Counted from the stretch's first letter, positions 37,138 through 48,949 are shown. The stretch is 64,000 nucleotides of DNA from an uncultured Opitutia bacterium (GCA_903827245.1 CAIKHO010000042.1:1-64000); one strand, 5' to 3'. The notes: generated by a model from the sequence alone, not told the origin. Numbers and translations are program-made.

Positions 37138-40100
37138 GTGCCCGCCGTGACCAAGAAAGCCGCCGCCACCCACACTTCCCCGCCCGAGTGCATCCGTCTG
37201 CGGGGGGTGCGGCAGAACAACCTGAAGGGCTTCGACCTCGATGTGCCGCTCGGCCGCTACATCGTCGTCACCGGGCTGAGCGGCGCGGGCAAGTCCTCCC
37301 TGGTCTTCGACACGCTCCACGCCGAGGGCCAGCGGCGTTACGTCGAGACCTTCAGCGCCTACACCCGCCAGTTCCTCGACCTCCTCGACAAGCCCAAGGT
37401 CGACTCGATCGAAAACATCCGCCCGTCGATCGCCATCGAGCAGACCAACACCGTCAAGAACTCGCGCTCGACCGTCGGCACCATGACGGAATTGACCGAT
37501 TTCGCCAAGGTCTGGTTCAGCCATGTGGCCGAGTGCTTCGACCCGGCCACCGGCGAAAGGGTCGAGGATGACAATCCGCAGAGCATCTGGCGAAAAACCG
37601 CGGCCACCCGGGAAGGTCAGGCCGTCATCATCGCCTTTCAGGTCAGTCGTCCCGCCAGCCTCACTTGGCTGGAGATCCTGAAAAACCTCAAGGGCCAGTC
37701 CTATGTCCGCGTGCTCGCTCCGGGCATCGGCGGCTCCCAGGCCGTGCAACGGGTCGACGATCTTATTGCCGATCCCAAAACGCTCGCCGACGCCACCCGC
37801 CTCTTTGTCGTCCAGGACCGCGTGACTGTTTCCGCCGCGCAGAAGTCACGCTTCCTCGAGGCCGTCGAGGCCGCGCTGCACTTCGGCCGCGGCGAGGTGC
37901 ATCTCTTCGTCGCGGAGACGCTGGTGGAACTCGGGCATTACTCGCGCGGCCTGCACTCGCCCAGGACCGGCCGCACTTTCCGTCCCGCCACGCCGGCGCT
38001 TTTTTCCTTCAATTCACCCCTCGGGGCGTGTCCGAAATGCCGCGGCTTCGGTCGCGTCATCGATGTCGATTACCGGCTGGCCCTTCCCGACCAGTCGCTC
38101 TCCATCGACAACGGCGCGATCAAATGCTGGGAGAGCGAGATCTACGGCGAATCCAAGAAGGACCTGCTCGTCTTCACCCGGAAGAATAAGATTCCCACCC
38201 ACGTCCCCTTCGCCTCTCTCACCGCCGAGCAACAGGCTTACATCATCGACGGCGAGCCGGGTTACGGCGAAGTGAACGGCAAGCCGTGGCCGAAGTACTG
38301 GTACGGTCTCAAGGGGTTCTTCCGCTGGCTGGAAAAGAACACCTACAAGATGCACGTGCGCGTCTTTCTTTCGCGCTACCGCACCTACAATCCCTGCCCC
38401 GACTGCCACGGCCAGCGCCTTCAACCCGAGTCCCTGTGCTGGAAGTGGCGCGGTCGCACCCTCCCCGAGCTTTACCGGCTCCCGGTCAGCGAACTGCTCG
38501 ATTTATTGCCGGGCGCCCGTCCGCCGCGCGACGACCGCCAGTCCGGTCTCGCCTATGATTCGATCCTCACCCGCCTGCGGTACCTGCGGCAGGTCGGCCT
38601 CGACTACCTCACGCTCGACCGCCCGTCGAAGACCCTGTCCGGCGGCGAGGTCCAGCGCGTCAACCTCACCAGCTGCCTCGGCACGTCGCTGATCGACACC
38701 CTGTTCGTCCTCGACGAACCCAGCGTTGGGTTGCATCCCCGCGACATCGACCGGCTGATTGCCATCATCCGCTCGCTCACCGACGCCGGCAACACGGTGG
38801 TCGTCGTCGAGCATGACGAGGCGATGATCCGTGCCGCCGACCATGTCATCGAAGTCGGCCCCGAACCCGGCGGACGCGGCGGGCACATTGTTTTCCAAGG
38901 CCCGGTCGCCTCCCTCCTGGAATCCCCGGCCAGCATCACCGGCGCCTATTTTTCCGGCCGGCAGACCGTGGAGACACCCGCCGCGCGCCGCTCCGTTCCG
39001 CCGGGCCACCCCGCCCTGCATTTCACGAACGTGACCAAGCACAACATTGCCGGCCTGTCGTTCCAGGTGCCGCTGCAACGCTTCGTCTGCCTGAGCGGCG
39101 TCTCGGGCTCGGGCAAATCCACGCTGCTCGACAACGTGATCCACCAAGGGCTGCTGACCCAGCGGCTGCAACTCGCCGCCGACCCCGCCATGATCGAGGC
39201 CCTGCGCAGCGACCGGGAGTTTTCCGAGATTGTCCTCGTCGATCAGTCGCCGCTCTCCCGCACCCCGCGCTCCAACCCCGCCCTTTACACCGAGGTCTGG
39301 GAACTCATCCGCGAGCTTTACGCCGGCACGCCCGCCGCGCAGGAGGCCGGTTTCAGCGCCTCCAGTTTTTCCTTCAACAGCGGCGACGGCCGTTGCGATC
39401 ACTGCCTGGGCCTCGGCTATGAACGGGTGGAAATGCAGTTTCTCTCCGATGTCTTCGTGCCCTGCCCCGTCTGCGACAGCCGCCGTTTCAAACCCGAGGT
39501 GCTCGCCATCCAATGGAACGGTCGGTCCGTCGCCGACCTGCTCGCCACGAGTATCACCGACGCGTTGCCGCTCTTCGCCGCGCACGTGGATATCCAGCAA
39601 CGCTTGGCCGCGCTCGAGTCGGTCGGCCTCGGTTATCTCACGCTGGGCCAGCCGCTCAACACCCTCAGCGGCGGCGAGTCCCAGCGCCTCAAGCTTGTCC
39701 GGTATCTCGGCACGTTTGCCGGCAATGCCGCCTCCGACTCTGCCGCGCTCTCTCCACCGTCCCCTGTCACCCGTCCCCCGTCCCCTGCCGCTCCAGCCGG
39801 CGCCCTGCTCCTCTTGGACGAGCCCACCACCGGTCTGCACCGTCATGACGTGAAGCGTCTCCTCGGGGTGCTGCAGGCGCTGGTCGACCGCGGGCACAGC
39901 ATCGTCGTCATCGAGCACAACCTCGATGTGCTGAAGTCCGCCGACTGGATCCTCGAGGTCGGCCCCGAGGCCGGCGCCGGCGGCGGCCGCATCGTCGCTG
40001 CAGGCCCGCCCGAAACCATCGCCCGCGCCGCCACCGCCACCTCCCCTTTCCTCCAGGCCGCGATGGAAAGGTATCATGTGACACGCGACCCTTTCCCGTC

Positions 40101-42972
40101 GCTCGCGGCGGCGGAGGACGCCGCGCCTTACGCCCCGGGCCTCGCGCCTCACGCCTTGGAAATCACCGGCGCCCGCGAGAACAACCTCAAGAATCTCTCC
40201 CTCTCCATTCCTCACCGGCAGTTGTCCGTCGTCACCGGGGTTTCCGGCTCGGGCAAGTCCACCCTCGCGTTCGACATCGTGTTCGCCGAGGGCCAGCGGC
40301 GGTTCATGGAATCCATGTCGCCGTACGCCCGGCAGTTCGTCGAGCAACTGCCGCGGCCGGCCCTGGACCAGCTCACGGGTATTCCCCCGACCGTCGCGAT
40401 CGAGCAGCGGGTGACCCGCGGCTCGCGCAAATCCACCGTCGCGACCATCACGGAGGTCGCCCAGTACCTGCGCCTCCTCTACGCGCGGCTCGGCATCCAG
40501 CATCATCCCGACACCGGCCGGCCCGTCGCCCCGCTCTCGCCGGGCGCGCTGAAGAAACTGCTCGCCCGCGTGCTCGCCACCCCCAAGGCGAAAAAAGCGA
40601 AGCACCTCTACCTCTGCGCCCCCCTGATCCGCGGCCGCAAGGGCCACCACCAGCCCATCGCCACGTGGATCGCCGGCCAAGGTTACGAGTTGATGCGGGT
40701 GGACGGGCGGCTGACCCGGACGGACGCGTTTCAAAAACTCGACCGCTACAAGGAGCACGATGTCGAGGTGGTCGTCGCGGATCTGAAAAAGATTGAAGCC
40801 CCCGGCCAGAGGCCAGAAGCCGGATCAAAACATCTGGATAAGGCCCGGCCATCATCGGAACAGCCCCCTCCAATCTCGCCCAATGCCGCGCTCGAAACCG
40901 CGCTGCGCATCGGCAAGGGCGCGTGCTTCCTGCTCACGCCACAGGGCGAGGTGCTTTCCGGGTTCTCGACCACGCGCACCGACATCGAGACCGGCGAGTC
41001 ATTCCCCGAGCTGGATCCCAAGAATTTTTCCTTCAACTCGCCGCGCGGCTGGTGCCCGGCCTGCCGCGGGCACGGGCGCATTTTCCCGTGGATGCTCGAA
41101 CCCGAGGAGGACGACGAGAACGATCCCCTCGCGCGCCTGCGGGCGTTCGGGATCGACTCGGCCGAGGATGTCTCGGACGAGGGCCAGCCGTGCCCCGAGT
41201 GCCGTGGCGAACGCCTCAACCGCATCGGTCGCGCCGTGAAGCTTCCCTTGCGCGGCCGGCTGCCCCCCCTTTCCCTGCCCGGACTCCTGCGCGGGACACC
41301 CGCGCAGCTCCTGGCCAATCTGCGCTCGCTTGAGCTCGATGCGCGCGGCCGGCTGATCACGCGGGACATCGTCCCCCAGATCGAGGAACGCCTGAAGTTT
41401 CTCGACCATGTCGGGCTCGGTTACCTGTCGCTCGACCGCCCGACGGAAACCCTCTCCGGCGGGGAGGCGCAGCGCATCCGCCTGGCTTCGCAACTCGGGT
41501 CCAACCTCTCCGGTGTGCTCTACGTCCTCGATGAACCCAGCATCGGCCTGCATGCCCGCGACAACGACCGCCTGATCGAAACCCTCGAGGCCCTGCGGGC
41601 GAAGGGCAACACCCTCCTCGTCGTCGAGCACGACGACGAGCTGATGGCCCGGGCCGACCACATCATCGACCTGGGCCCCGGCGCCGGCGTGCATGGGGGC
41701 GAACTGCTCGCCAGCGGCACCCCGGCGGAAATCAAGCGCAGCGACAAATCGCTGACGGGCCTTTTTCTGGCGAAGGGCATTGTCCATCCCCTGCGTGGTG
41801 CCTACCGGCCTCTGGTGTCCCCCGAGGCCACCGTCCGCTCGCGCGCGTCCAGCACACCCCGATCAGCGCCGGCCTGGCTCGAACTGCGGGGCGCCCGCTT
41901 CCGCAACCTCAAGGGCTTCGACCTGCGGCTGCCGCCCGGCCGGCTCGTCATGGCCGCCGGTCCGAGCGGCGCGGGCAAGTCCACGCTGTTCCGCGACCTG
42001 CTGCGCCCAGCGGTCAGTCACGCCATCAAGGCGAAAAAGGCCCGCCTCGGCGGGCAGGAATTCGTCCGGGCCACCGATTTCTCCGACGGCAGCCTTGCCT
42101 CCTCCACCGATCCCTCGGTGCTGCCTTTTCAAGAGCTCACCGGGGCCAACACGTTCCGATCAGTGATCGAGGTCGACCAGGCTCCCATCGGCAAGACCCC
42201 GCGCTCCACGCCCGCCACCTATCTTGGCATCTTCGACCTGATCCGGCAGTTTTTCGCCTCCCTCCCCGACGCCAAGATCCGCGGCTACACGGCCTCCCGT
42301 TTTTCCTTCAACACCGCCGGCGGACGCTGCCCGACCTGCGAGGGCGCCGGCCGCATCAAGTTCGAGATGGCGTTCATGCCCGACACCTACCTGCCCTGTG
42401 ACGACTGCCGCGGGCTGCGCTACAGTGCGGAACTGGCCGATATCACCTGGAAGGGGAAAAACATCGGGGAAGTGCTGCAGCTCACCTTTGAGGAAGCCGC
42501 GCCGTTCTTTGATTTCCATTCCCAGCTTTCCCAGGTGTGCCGGCTCATGGTCGACTGCGGCCTGGGTTACCTCACGCTCGGGCAAAGCTCGCCCACCCTC
42601 TCCGGCGGCGAGGCCCAGCGCCTCAAGCTTGTCACGGAACTGTCCGCCGGGCTCGCCACCTACCGCGAGCGCAGCCGGGGCGAACTTCCGCGCAACCTCT
42701 ACCTGCTCGAGGAACCCACCATCGGCCTGCATCTGAGCGACTGCGAAAAACTCATCCGGGTACTGCATTCGCTCGTGGACCAGGGCCACACGGTCGTCGT
42801 CATCGAGCACCATCTCGACCTTCTCGCCGAGGCGGACTACATCGTCGAGCTGGGGCCGGTGGGCGGCCCCGACGGCGGAGCGTTGATGTACCAGGGCGAA
42901 CTGGCCGGCTTGATGAAAGTAAAACGCAGCCCCACCGCCCCCTACCTGCGCGCAAAATTGAACAAGGTTTGA
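37138..42972 (+). CDS. uvrA: Double-length excinuclease ABC subunit UvrA (tandem fusion)
   Basis: About 1,944 residues, twice the usual UvrA. It contains four ATPase modules in two UvrA-like halves. Walker A motifs: GLSGAGKSS (about residue 46), GVSGSGKST (653), GVSGSGKST (1034), GPSGAGKST (1607). ABC signatures are LSGGE at about 499, 842, 1439 and 1820. Zinc-type CxxC pairs recur, as CPKC, CPDC, CDHC, CPVC, CPAC, CPEC, CPTC and CDDC. The fourth Walker B reads LLEEPT instead of LLDEPT. Two loops carry insertions (39718-39806 and 40791-40878). Starts GTG 37138 or 37147 lie in a repeat-like segment; ATG 37036 is the long alternative. UvrA finds bulky DNA lesions; long fused UvrA is known in Chlamydia. 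Confidence 0.9.
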   Translation: MPAVTKKAAATHTSPPECIRLRGVRQNNLKGFDLDVPLGRYIVVTGLSGAGKSSLVFDTLHAEGQRRYVETFSAYTRQFLDLLDKPKVDSIENIRPSIAIEQTNTVKNSRSTVGTMTELTDFAKVWFSHVAECFDPATGERVEDDNPQSIWRKTAATREGQAVIIAFQVSRPASLTWLEILKNLKGQSYVRVLAPGIGGSQAVQRVDDLIADPKTLADATRLFVVQDRVTVSAAQKSRFLEAVEAALHFGRGEVHLFVAETLVELGHYSRGLHSPRTGRTFRPATPALFSFNSPLGACPKCRGFGRVIDVDYRLALPDQSLSIDNGAIKCWESEIYGESKKDLLVFTRKNKIPTHVPFASLTAEQQAYIIDGEPGYGEVNGKPWPKYWYGLKGFFRWLEKNTYKMHVRVFLSRYRTYNPCPDCHGQRLQPESLCWKWRGRTLPELYRLPVSELLDLLPGARPPRDDRQSGLAYDSILTRLRYLRQVGLDYLTLDRPSKTLSGGEVQRVNLTSCLGTSLIDTLFVLDEPSVGLHPRDIDRLIAIIRSLTDAGNTVVVVEHDEAMIRAADHVIEVGPEPGGRGGHIVFQGPVASLLESPASITGAYFSGRQTVETPAARRSVPPGHPALHFTNVTKHNIAGLSFQVPLQRFVCLSGVSGSGKSTLLDNVIHQGLLTQRLQLAADPAMIEALRSDREFSEIVLVDQSPLSRTPRSNPALYTEVWELIRELYAGTPAAQEAGFSASSFSFNSGDGRCDHCLGLGYERVEMQFLSDVFVPCPVCDSRRFKPEVLAIQWNGRSVADLLATSITDALPLFAAHVDIQQRLAALESVGLGYLTLGQPLNTLSGGESQRLKLVRYLGTFAGNAASDSAALSPPSPVTRPPSPAAPAGALLLLDEPTTGLHRHDVKRLLGVLQALVDRGHSIVVIEHNLDVLKSADWILEVGPEAGAGGGRIVAAGPPETIARAATATSPFLQAAMERYHVTRDPFPSLAAAEDAAPYAPGLAPHALEITGARENNLKNLSLSIPHRQLSVVTGVSGSGKSTLAFDIVFAEGQRRFMESMSPYARQFVEQLPRPALDQLTGIPPTVAIEQRVTRGSRKSTVATITEVAQYLRLLYARLGIQHHPDTGRPVAPLSPGALKKLLARVLATPKAKKAKHLYLCAPLIRGRKGHHQPIATWIAGQGYELMRVDGRLTRTDAFQKLDRYKEHDVEVVVADLKKIEAPGQRPEAGSKHLDKARPSSEQPPPISPNAALETALRIGKGACFLLTPQGEVLSGFSTTRTDIETGESFPELDPKNFSFNSPRGWCPACRGHGRIFPWMLEPEEDDENDPLARLRAFGIDSAEDVSDEGQPCPECRGERLNRIGRAVKLPLRGRLPPLSLPGLLRGTPAQLLANLRSLELDARGRLITRDIVPQIEERLKFLDHVGLGYLSLDRPTETLSGGEAQRIRLASQLGSNLSGVLYVLDEPSIGLHARDNDRLIETLEALRAKGNTLLVVEHDDELMARADHIIDLGPGAGVHGGELLASGTPAEIKRSDKSLTGLFLAKGIVHPLRGAYRPLVSPEATVRSRASSTPRSAPAWLELRGARFRNLKGFDLRLPPGRLVMAAGPSGAGKSTLFRDLLRPAVSHAIKAKKARLGGQEFVRATDFSDGSLASSTDPSVLPFQELTGANTFRSVIEVDQAPIGKTPRSTPATYLGIFDLIRQFFASLPDAKIRGYTASRFSFNTAGGRCPTCEGAGRIKFEMAFMPDTYLPCDDCRGLRYSAELADITWKGKNIGEVLQLTFEEAAPFFDFHSQLSQVCRLMVDCGLGYLTLGQSSPTLSGGEAQRLKLVTELSAGLATYRERSRGELPRNLYLLEEPTIGLHLSDCEKLIRVLHSLVDQGHTVVVIEHHLDLLAEADYIVELGPVGGPDGGALMYQGELAGLMKVKRSPTAPYLRAKLNKV

Positions 42973-42996
42973 GCGCGCGCCAAACTTGGACGCCCA

Positions 42997-43386
42997 TTAC
43001 TCCGCCAGCGCCTGGTGGATGACTTTGATCAGCTCGGGGGTCGACACGGGCTTGATCAGGCAGGCGGACAAACCCGCCAGGGCCACGCTGCGCGAGATCA
43101 GGTCGGGGTTGATGTAGCCCGTCAGCAAAATGCGCCGGGCCCCGGGATGCAGCCGGGCCAGTCGCATGAGAAATTCCAGGCCCTGCTCCCCCGGCAGCAG
43201 CTGGTCGCACACAATCACGTCGTACTGCCGTGTGGCTGAAAGCATCGTCGCTTCCTCCGCGCTGGAGGCGACCTCGACGTCGAATTCCGTCTTCAGGCCC
43301 TGGCGCAGCGCGTCGAGCAGGGGCAGTTCGTCGTCAATCACCAGGACGACGGGGCGCGGCGCAGGAACTGGTCCGGACGCAGGCAT
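42997..43386 (-). CDS. Receiver-domain-only response regulator
   Basis: A 129-residue CheY-like receiver without an output domain. VVLVIDDELPLLDALR acidic pocket, acceptor Asp in VIVCDQLLPGEQG, Thr in ILLTGYINPD, Lys in LIKPVSTPELIKVI. It starts 5 bp after the stop of a second stand-alone receiver (43392), and both share the sequence KPVS-(T/V)-x-ELIKV(I/V) at the end, so they are tandem paralogues. No kinase nearby. It converges on uvrA with 24 bp between stops. Confidence 0.9.
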   Translation of the reverse strand: MPASGPVPAPRPVVLVIDDELPLLDALRQGLKTEFDVEVASSAEEATMLSATRQYDVIVCDQLLPGEQGLEFLMRLARLHPGARRILLTGYINPDLISRSVALAGLSACLIKPVSTPELIKVIHQALAE

Positions 43387-43391
43387 CGCGC

Positions 43392-43823
43392 TCAGCCGGC
43401 ACCCACGCTCTGGTCGTGAAGCTTAGCCGCGTCCTGCACCACCTTGATCAACTCGGCGACGGAAACGGGCTTCAACAGGTAGCGGAAAAGTGCGGCTTCA
43501 TTGACACTCCGCAGGAGCATCTCCGGCTTCATGTAGCCGGTCACCAGGACGCGCTGCATGTGCGGGTGCTCCTCGCGCGCCCGCACCAGGAAGCTCATCC
43601 CGTTTCCGCCCGGCATCAGATGGTCGGCGATGACCACCTTGAACGTCTTCTTGTGGAGGATGAACTCGGCTTCCCGGACCGATCCCGCGGTCGTAACCTC
43701 GAAATAGGGTGAAAGTGCCGCCGCGAATACGTCCAGCAGGGCCGGTTCGTCGTCGATCACGAGGACTGCCGACTTTTGGGGATTGTGGGCCGCATCAGCT
43801 GGCTTGGGCTCCGGGGAATTCAT
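43392..43823 (-). CDS. Receiver-domain-only response regulator, tandem paralogue
   Basis: A 143-residue receiver domain. AVLVIDDEPALLDVF acidic pocket, acceptor Asp in VVIADHLMPGGNG, Thr in VLVTGYMKPEML, Lys in LLKPVSVAELIKVV. The long N-terminal extension of the open frame overlaps the divergent repeat protein and is not needed; ATG 43823 begins MNSPEPKP. It is first of a two-gene unit; receiver proteins of this sort often act as phosphate sinks or in relay systems (inference). Confidence 0.9.
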   Translation of the reverse strand: MNSPEPKPADAAHNPQKSAVLVIDDEPALLDVFAAALSPYFEVTTAGSVREAEFILHKKTFKVVIADHLMPGGNGMSFLVRAREEHPHMQRVLVTGYMKPEMLLRSVNEAALFRYLLKPVSVAELIKVVQDAAKLHDQSVGAG

Positions 43824-43959
43824 CGTAAGCCACGCTGGCTCGCGTCCCGTTGTTGGCAATCCAAACCGGTGTAACCCGGCACAGCCTGTTCCGGTGAAAA
43901 TTCCGGAAGGTTTCGGTTTGCGTCGTTTCCAACCGTGCGTTGCCTGAGTGTCATCCCGG

Positions 43960-44985
43960 ATGGAACAGATCGATTTGCATGCTGCTGCCAGAAAAGGCTC
44001 GCTCGCCAGCCTGCCGCGCGAGGCCGTGACTGTCGCCCGCCTGATCGAGCGCAACGCCGCCGGCCATACCCCGCTGCATGCGGCCGCCCGCCACGGCTGC
44101 CTGCGCGATCTGCCCCCGGGAACGCTTAACGCCGCCCTCCTCGCCCTGCGCAACGACTCGGGCTATACACCGCTGCACCAGGCGGCGCTCGGCGGCCATC
44201 TCGACCAGGTGCCGGGTGAACTGCTGACGTCTGACGCACTGCTGCAGTGCAGCAATGCCGGCTACACGGTTTTCCACAGCGCCGCCGGCCTTGGCCATCT
44301 CGATCAATTACCCGCGGGCCTGCTCACCGCCGAGGTCATCAACCAGCGCACTCACCTCGGCAACACCCTCCTCCACGAGGCCGCGGAACACGGCGCCATC
44401 GACCGGCTCCCAGCCGGTGTGCTCACCGCGGCCCGCCTGCTCGAGAAAAACATCAGCGGCGAAAACGTTTTCCATGTGGCCGCGCTGAATGGCCACCTTG
44501 ACCAGATCCCCGTGGAACTGATCACCTCCGCCGCATTCGTCGAGCGGACCAATGCCGGTGACACCGCGATCCATGCCGCCGCCATCGCGGGCCATCTCGA
44601 ACAGATCCCGGCCGCTTTCCTCACGCGCGAAAACCTGGTCCTCGCCAGCAATTCCGGGTTCACCGCGATCCATGCCGCCGCCGAGACCGGCCAGCTCGAC
44701 AAGCTGCCCCCTTCCATTTTCACCACCGACCTCCTGCTGACACGCAACGACAACGGCGACACACCCCTGCACGCCGCCGCATACGAGGGCCATCTCGACC
44801 AGGTGCCCGTCGTGCTCCTGACCGAGCAGACGATCAATGCGCGTAACTACGATGGCATCACTGTTGCCCGCACGGCGCTGGAGCGCGGCTTTTCCGGACA
44901 GATTCCCCTGCAAGTCCGGCCCAAGCCCGCCGGCCCGATCTCACGTTTCCTCACCAAGCTCGGCGGCTCGCGCCCGCCGTTTTAG
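43960..44985 (+). CDS. Protein of nine or more perfect 33-residue ankyrin-like repeats
   Basis: A 341-residue protein almost wholly built of 33-residue repeats from residue 6 to about 305. The consensus is G-(D/N/Y)-T-x-(L/I)-H-x-A-A-x-x-G-H-L-D-Q-(I/V/L)-P, then x2-(L/F)-L-T, x3-L-L, x2-R-N-x2. The H-A-A core matches the first helix of ankyrin, but the usual second helix and loop are replaced by the LDQIP..LLT block. Eight units lie in register, plus a first degenerate one and a terminal partial one. There is no signal peptide or membrane segment. GTG 43948 is an alternative start. It diverges from two receiver genes. Function unknown; repeat proteins of this type usually bind other proteins. 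Confidence 0.88.
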   Translation: MEQIDLHAAARKGSLASLPREAVTVARLIERNAAGHTPLHAAARHGCLRDLPPGTLNAALLALRNDSGYTPLHQAALGGHLDQVPGELLTSDALLQCSNAGYTVFHSAAGLGHLDQLPAGLLTAEVINQRTHLGNTLLHEAAEHGAIDRLPAGVLTAARLLEKNISGENVFHVAALNGHLDQIPVELITSAAFVERTNAGDTAIHAAAIAGHLEQIPAAFLTRENLVLASNSGFTAIHAAAETGQLDKLPPSIFTTDLLLTRNDNGDTPLHAAAYEGHLDQVPVVLLTEQTINARNYDGITVARTALERGFSGQIPLQVRPKPAGPISRFLTKLGGSRPPF

Positions 44986-46561
<1,576 letters not shown>

Positions 46562-46627
46562 GCCAAGGCGCTCATCCTTGCCGGGGCACTCCTTGCTGAC
46601 GCTCCACGGCAGTTTTTCTGGTCCACC

Positions 46628-46658
46628 GGCCGGGCCTCATTGGCCCGGCCTTCCTTTT
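46628..46658 (+). terminator. Rho-independent terminator of eno
   Basis: Perfect 9-bp stem GGCCGGGCC / GGCCCGGCC with a TCATT loop, followed by TTCCTTTT. It is 67 bp after the eno stop and before the exported coiled-coil protein. Confidence 0.88.
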
Positions 46659-46844
46659 CGTCCGTGGAACCGTCTGATCCAAAACGCGTCATTCGTTGCG
46701 AGGTCACACCGGTCGTCTCGAACTTTGCATTCTCCGTGTTCGCAGCCCCACCCAGCTGCTTTCCGCCAGCCTATCCCCTCGACTCCGCGCTTCCCGGTCC
46801 TAAACTTCGCTTCTACCCGGGTCCGCCGACCGATCTTCACCCAC

Positions 46845-47468
46845 ATGAAAGCTCCCGTCCTTTCGCTCGCCCTGTTCCTTGCCTGCCCGTTAGCGGCCAT
46901 GCGTGCCGCGGATGACCCTAACACGCCTTCCAGCCCCAAATCGGATGCCCCGAAGGATGCGCCCGCCGATGACTCGAAGGGCAAACCAGCCAAGCCCTCG
47001 CCCGCTCCTGCGGACAATGCCGGCAAAGACGGAAGCACAGCTGCCCCGACACCAGCTCCAAAGGATGCCGCCGACAAGAACACCGCGGCCAAACCCGCCA
47101 AGACGCCGCCCGAGCCGGCCACCGTGTTGCCCCAGGTCGAGGTCCGGCGAAACCGGCTCGTCGAAATCGACCGCCAGATCATGGACCTCGAGGACGAAAT
47201 CGCCCGGGAAAAGAAGAAGACGAAGTCGACCGAAACGGACAAGGCGCTGAATGATTCGCGTGTTTCCACCGCCGCGGCCGTGTTCGGCGGCTCCTCGGCA
47301 GAGAGCCGCGAGTCGCTCGCCGCCCAGCGCGTGAGCCTGATGGAGGCCGAACTCGGCCTGCTCGAGCTCAGCGCGGCATCCAAGACCAAGGCGGAAAAAG
47401 ACGATTACCAAAAGCAGGCGCTCGAGCTCCGAGCGATGCGCCGCGATCTTGATCGCGGCGCCAAGTAA
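46845..47468 (+). CDS. Exported protein with Lys/Pro/Ala linker and coiled coil
   Basis: A 207-residue protein I cannot assign to a family. It has a signal peptide (MKAPVLSLALFLACPLAAMR, cleavage about residue 22), then about 75 residues rich in Pro, Ala, Lys and Asp (low complexity), then a charged helix-rich region VRRNRLVEIDRQIMDLEDEIAREKKKTKS and a second helical half, likely coiled coil. Periplasmic or secreted placement is likely. Start ATG 46845; the frame is open upstream through intergenic DNA. It is downstream of the eno terminator. Confidence 0.7.
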   Translation: MKAPVLSLALFLACPLAAMRAADDPNTPSSPKSDAPKDAPADDSKGKPAKPSPAPADNAGKDGSTAAPTPAPKDAADKNTAAKPAKTPPEPATVLPQVEVRRNRLVEIDRQIMDLEDEIAREKKKTKSTETDKALNDSRVSTAAAVFGGSSAESRESLAAQRVSLMEAELGLLELSAASKTKAEKDDYQKQALELRAMRRDLDRGAK

Positions 47469-47508
47469 GGCGGGCGCCAGGCCCGCGCACCGCCGGCCGA
47501 CGTTGCCC

Positions 47509-48762
47509 TCAGTCCGCCTGCACGACGTAACCGCGCAGGTATTCGCTCTCCATCATGGTCACGAGCACCGGATGATCCGGGGGCTGGTGGCAGAATTCCT
47601 TCACCCGCACCTTGCGCTTAGCGTCGGCCGCGGCCTCGGCCAGCACGCCGCGCAGTTCGGCATCCTGCATGTGGTGTGAACAGGTGTAGGTGGCCAGCAC
47701 ACCGCCGGGCGCCAGCCGCTGGAGGGCGCGCAAATTGATTTCCTTATAGCCGCGCAGCGCTCCATCGAGCGCGCTTTTCGATTTCGCGAACGGTGGCGGG
47801 TCGAGGATGATGACGTCCCACAACGGGTCGCCTGCGCGCGAGGCGTCATTGAGCCAGTCAAAGACGTTGGCGACGGCAAACTCGGCCTTCACGCCGTTCC
47901 TTTCCGCGTTGCGCCGCGCCGCGGCGATGGCGTCCTCCGCGCTGTCGAGCCCGAGGACCTGCGTCGCGCCGGCCCGCGCCGCATGCAGCGCGAACGGGCC
48001 TTGGTTGCAAAACGCGTCGAGCACCCGCTTTCCCGCGCAGTATTTCGCGACCAGGGGATGCTGCGCGCGCTGGTCGAGGTAAAACCCCGTCTTCTGTCCG
48101 CCCTGCAGGTCGAGCCAGTACTCAAACCCGTCAATCCGCACCCACCGCGGCTCCCACGCCCGCCCGGAGCGCGTATGCACTTCCATCGGCAGGCCCTCGA
48201 GCCGACGGATCGGCGCATCGTTCCGGAAAATGATTTCCGCCGGCTTCACCACCTCGGCCAGCACGTCGCCCACCAGAACCGATCGCTTCTCCATCGCCGC
48301 CGTCTGGATCTGCACCACCAGCGTCTCGCCAAACTGGTCCACCACGAGGCCAGGCAGGTCATCCGACTCGGACCAGACGAGCCGTCGGCAGGCGCCGGGA
48401 GTAATTGGAAATTGGGAGTTGGGAATTGGTTCCGAACTCTGCGCCACTCGCGTGTCCGCGGTGCCGCCCCCCTCGCCCCTCGCCCCTTCGCGGCGTGCGA
48501 CGGCCCGCTCAATCGCCCCGCGCAGATAGGCCGCGTTGAGCGCCGCACGCTCACGGCTGAAGCGCCGCCACACGATCTGCGACCTCGAGTTGTAAATGCC
48601 TGTGCCTAGGAAGCGGTCCGCCCGGTCGCGGCACTCGACCACCTCGCCGTCATACTCGGCCGGCAGCAGGGCCTCGACCTCATTGGCGAACACCCACGGA
48701 TGTCCCGCGAGCACTCGCGGCTTGGCGTTGGGTTTAAGCTTAAGCGATGGAGCCGGCGACAT
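47509..48762 (-). CDS. rlmI: 23S rRNA methyltransferase RlmI family, with in-frame repeat insertion
   Basis: A 417-residue RlmI-like enzyme, a class I SAM-dependent rRNA m5C methyltransferase. N-terminal PUA-like domain (LKLKPNAKPRVLAGHPWVFANEV), middle domain, then the SAM domain with VLDAFCNQGPFALHAARAGA, LGLDSAEDAIAAARRN and the catalytic ILDPPPFAKSKSAL plus YTCSHHM. Residues about 92-121 (REGARGEGGGTADTRVAQSS... to ...TPG) are an unusual low-complexity stretch absent from the family, matching the repeat-like DNA at 48395-48500. Overlaps 23 bp with the small membrane-protein frame. Confidence 0.88.
   Translation of the reverse strand: MSPAPSLKLKPNAKPRVLAGHPWVFANEVEALLPAEYDGEVVECRDRADRFLGTGIYNSRSQIVWRRFSRERAALNAAYLRGAIERAVARREGARGEGGGTADTRVAQSSEPIPNSQFPITPGACRRLVWSESDDLPGLVVDQFGETLVVQIQTAAMEKRSVLVGDVLAEVVKPAEIIFRNDAPIRRLEGLPMEVHTRSGRAWEPRWVRIDGFEYWLDLQGGQKTGFYLDQRAQHPLVAKYCAGKRVLDAFCNQGPFALHAARAGATQVLGLDSAEDAIAAARRNAERNGVKAEFAVANVFDWLNDASRAGDPLWDVIILDPPPFAKSKSALDGALRGYKEINLRALQRLAPGGVLATYTCSHHMQDAELRGVLAEAAADAKRKVRVKEFCHQPPDHPVLVTMMESEYLRGYVVQAD
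48395..48500. repeat. Repeat-like insertion inside rlmI (in frame)
   Basis: Two low-complexity blocks sit inside the rlmI coding frame: GGAAATTGGGAGTTGGGAAT (48406-48425), the widespread gggaattggg repeat, and GCCCCCCTCGCCCCTCGCCC (48472-48491). The C-rich block resembles those inside prfC and hemF and before ileS. It does not disturb the frame. Confidence 0.75.
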
Positions 48763-48949
48763 GGCCGACGTTATCGCGCCTCAGGCCGGCGGTAGAAGCT
48801 AAAACATCAACCCGGGCGAGCGCAGGCCGGCCTTTGAAGTGGAAGCCGAGCTCGTCCTGATAACCCTCGGGCGCGTTCTGTAAGCCGCGAATCATCAGAA
48901 AAGAGCCGGTCAGCACGCAGGCTGCGATAAGGTAGGTTAACGTGATCAT
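48740..48949 (-). CDS. Small single-pass membrane protein (69 aa)
   Basis: A 69-residue frame starting MITLTYLIAACVLTGSFLMI, a single N-terminal hydrophobic helix followed by RGLQNAPEGYQDELGFHF and a polar tail. It overlaps the start of rlmI by 23 bp. Small proteins with this shape occur in this group, but I cannot name a family, and the overlap lowers confidence. No Shine-Dalgarno is obvious. Confidence 0.5.
   Translation of the reverse strand: MITLTYLIAACVLTGSFLMIRGLQNAPEGYQDELGFHFKGRPALARVDVLASTAGLRRDNVGHVAGSIA

Noticed and set aside
38503-40758. Open frame of about 750 codons on the minus strand inside uvrA
   Set aside because: Fully within the uvrA coding region; composition is that of a reverse-strand shadow.
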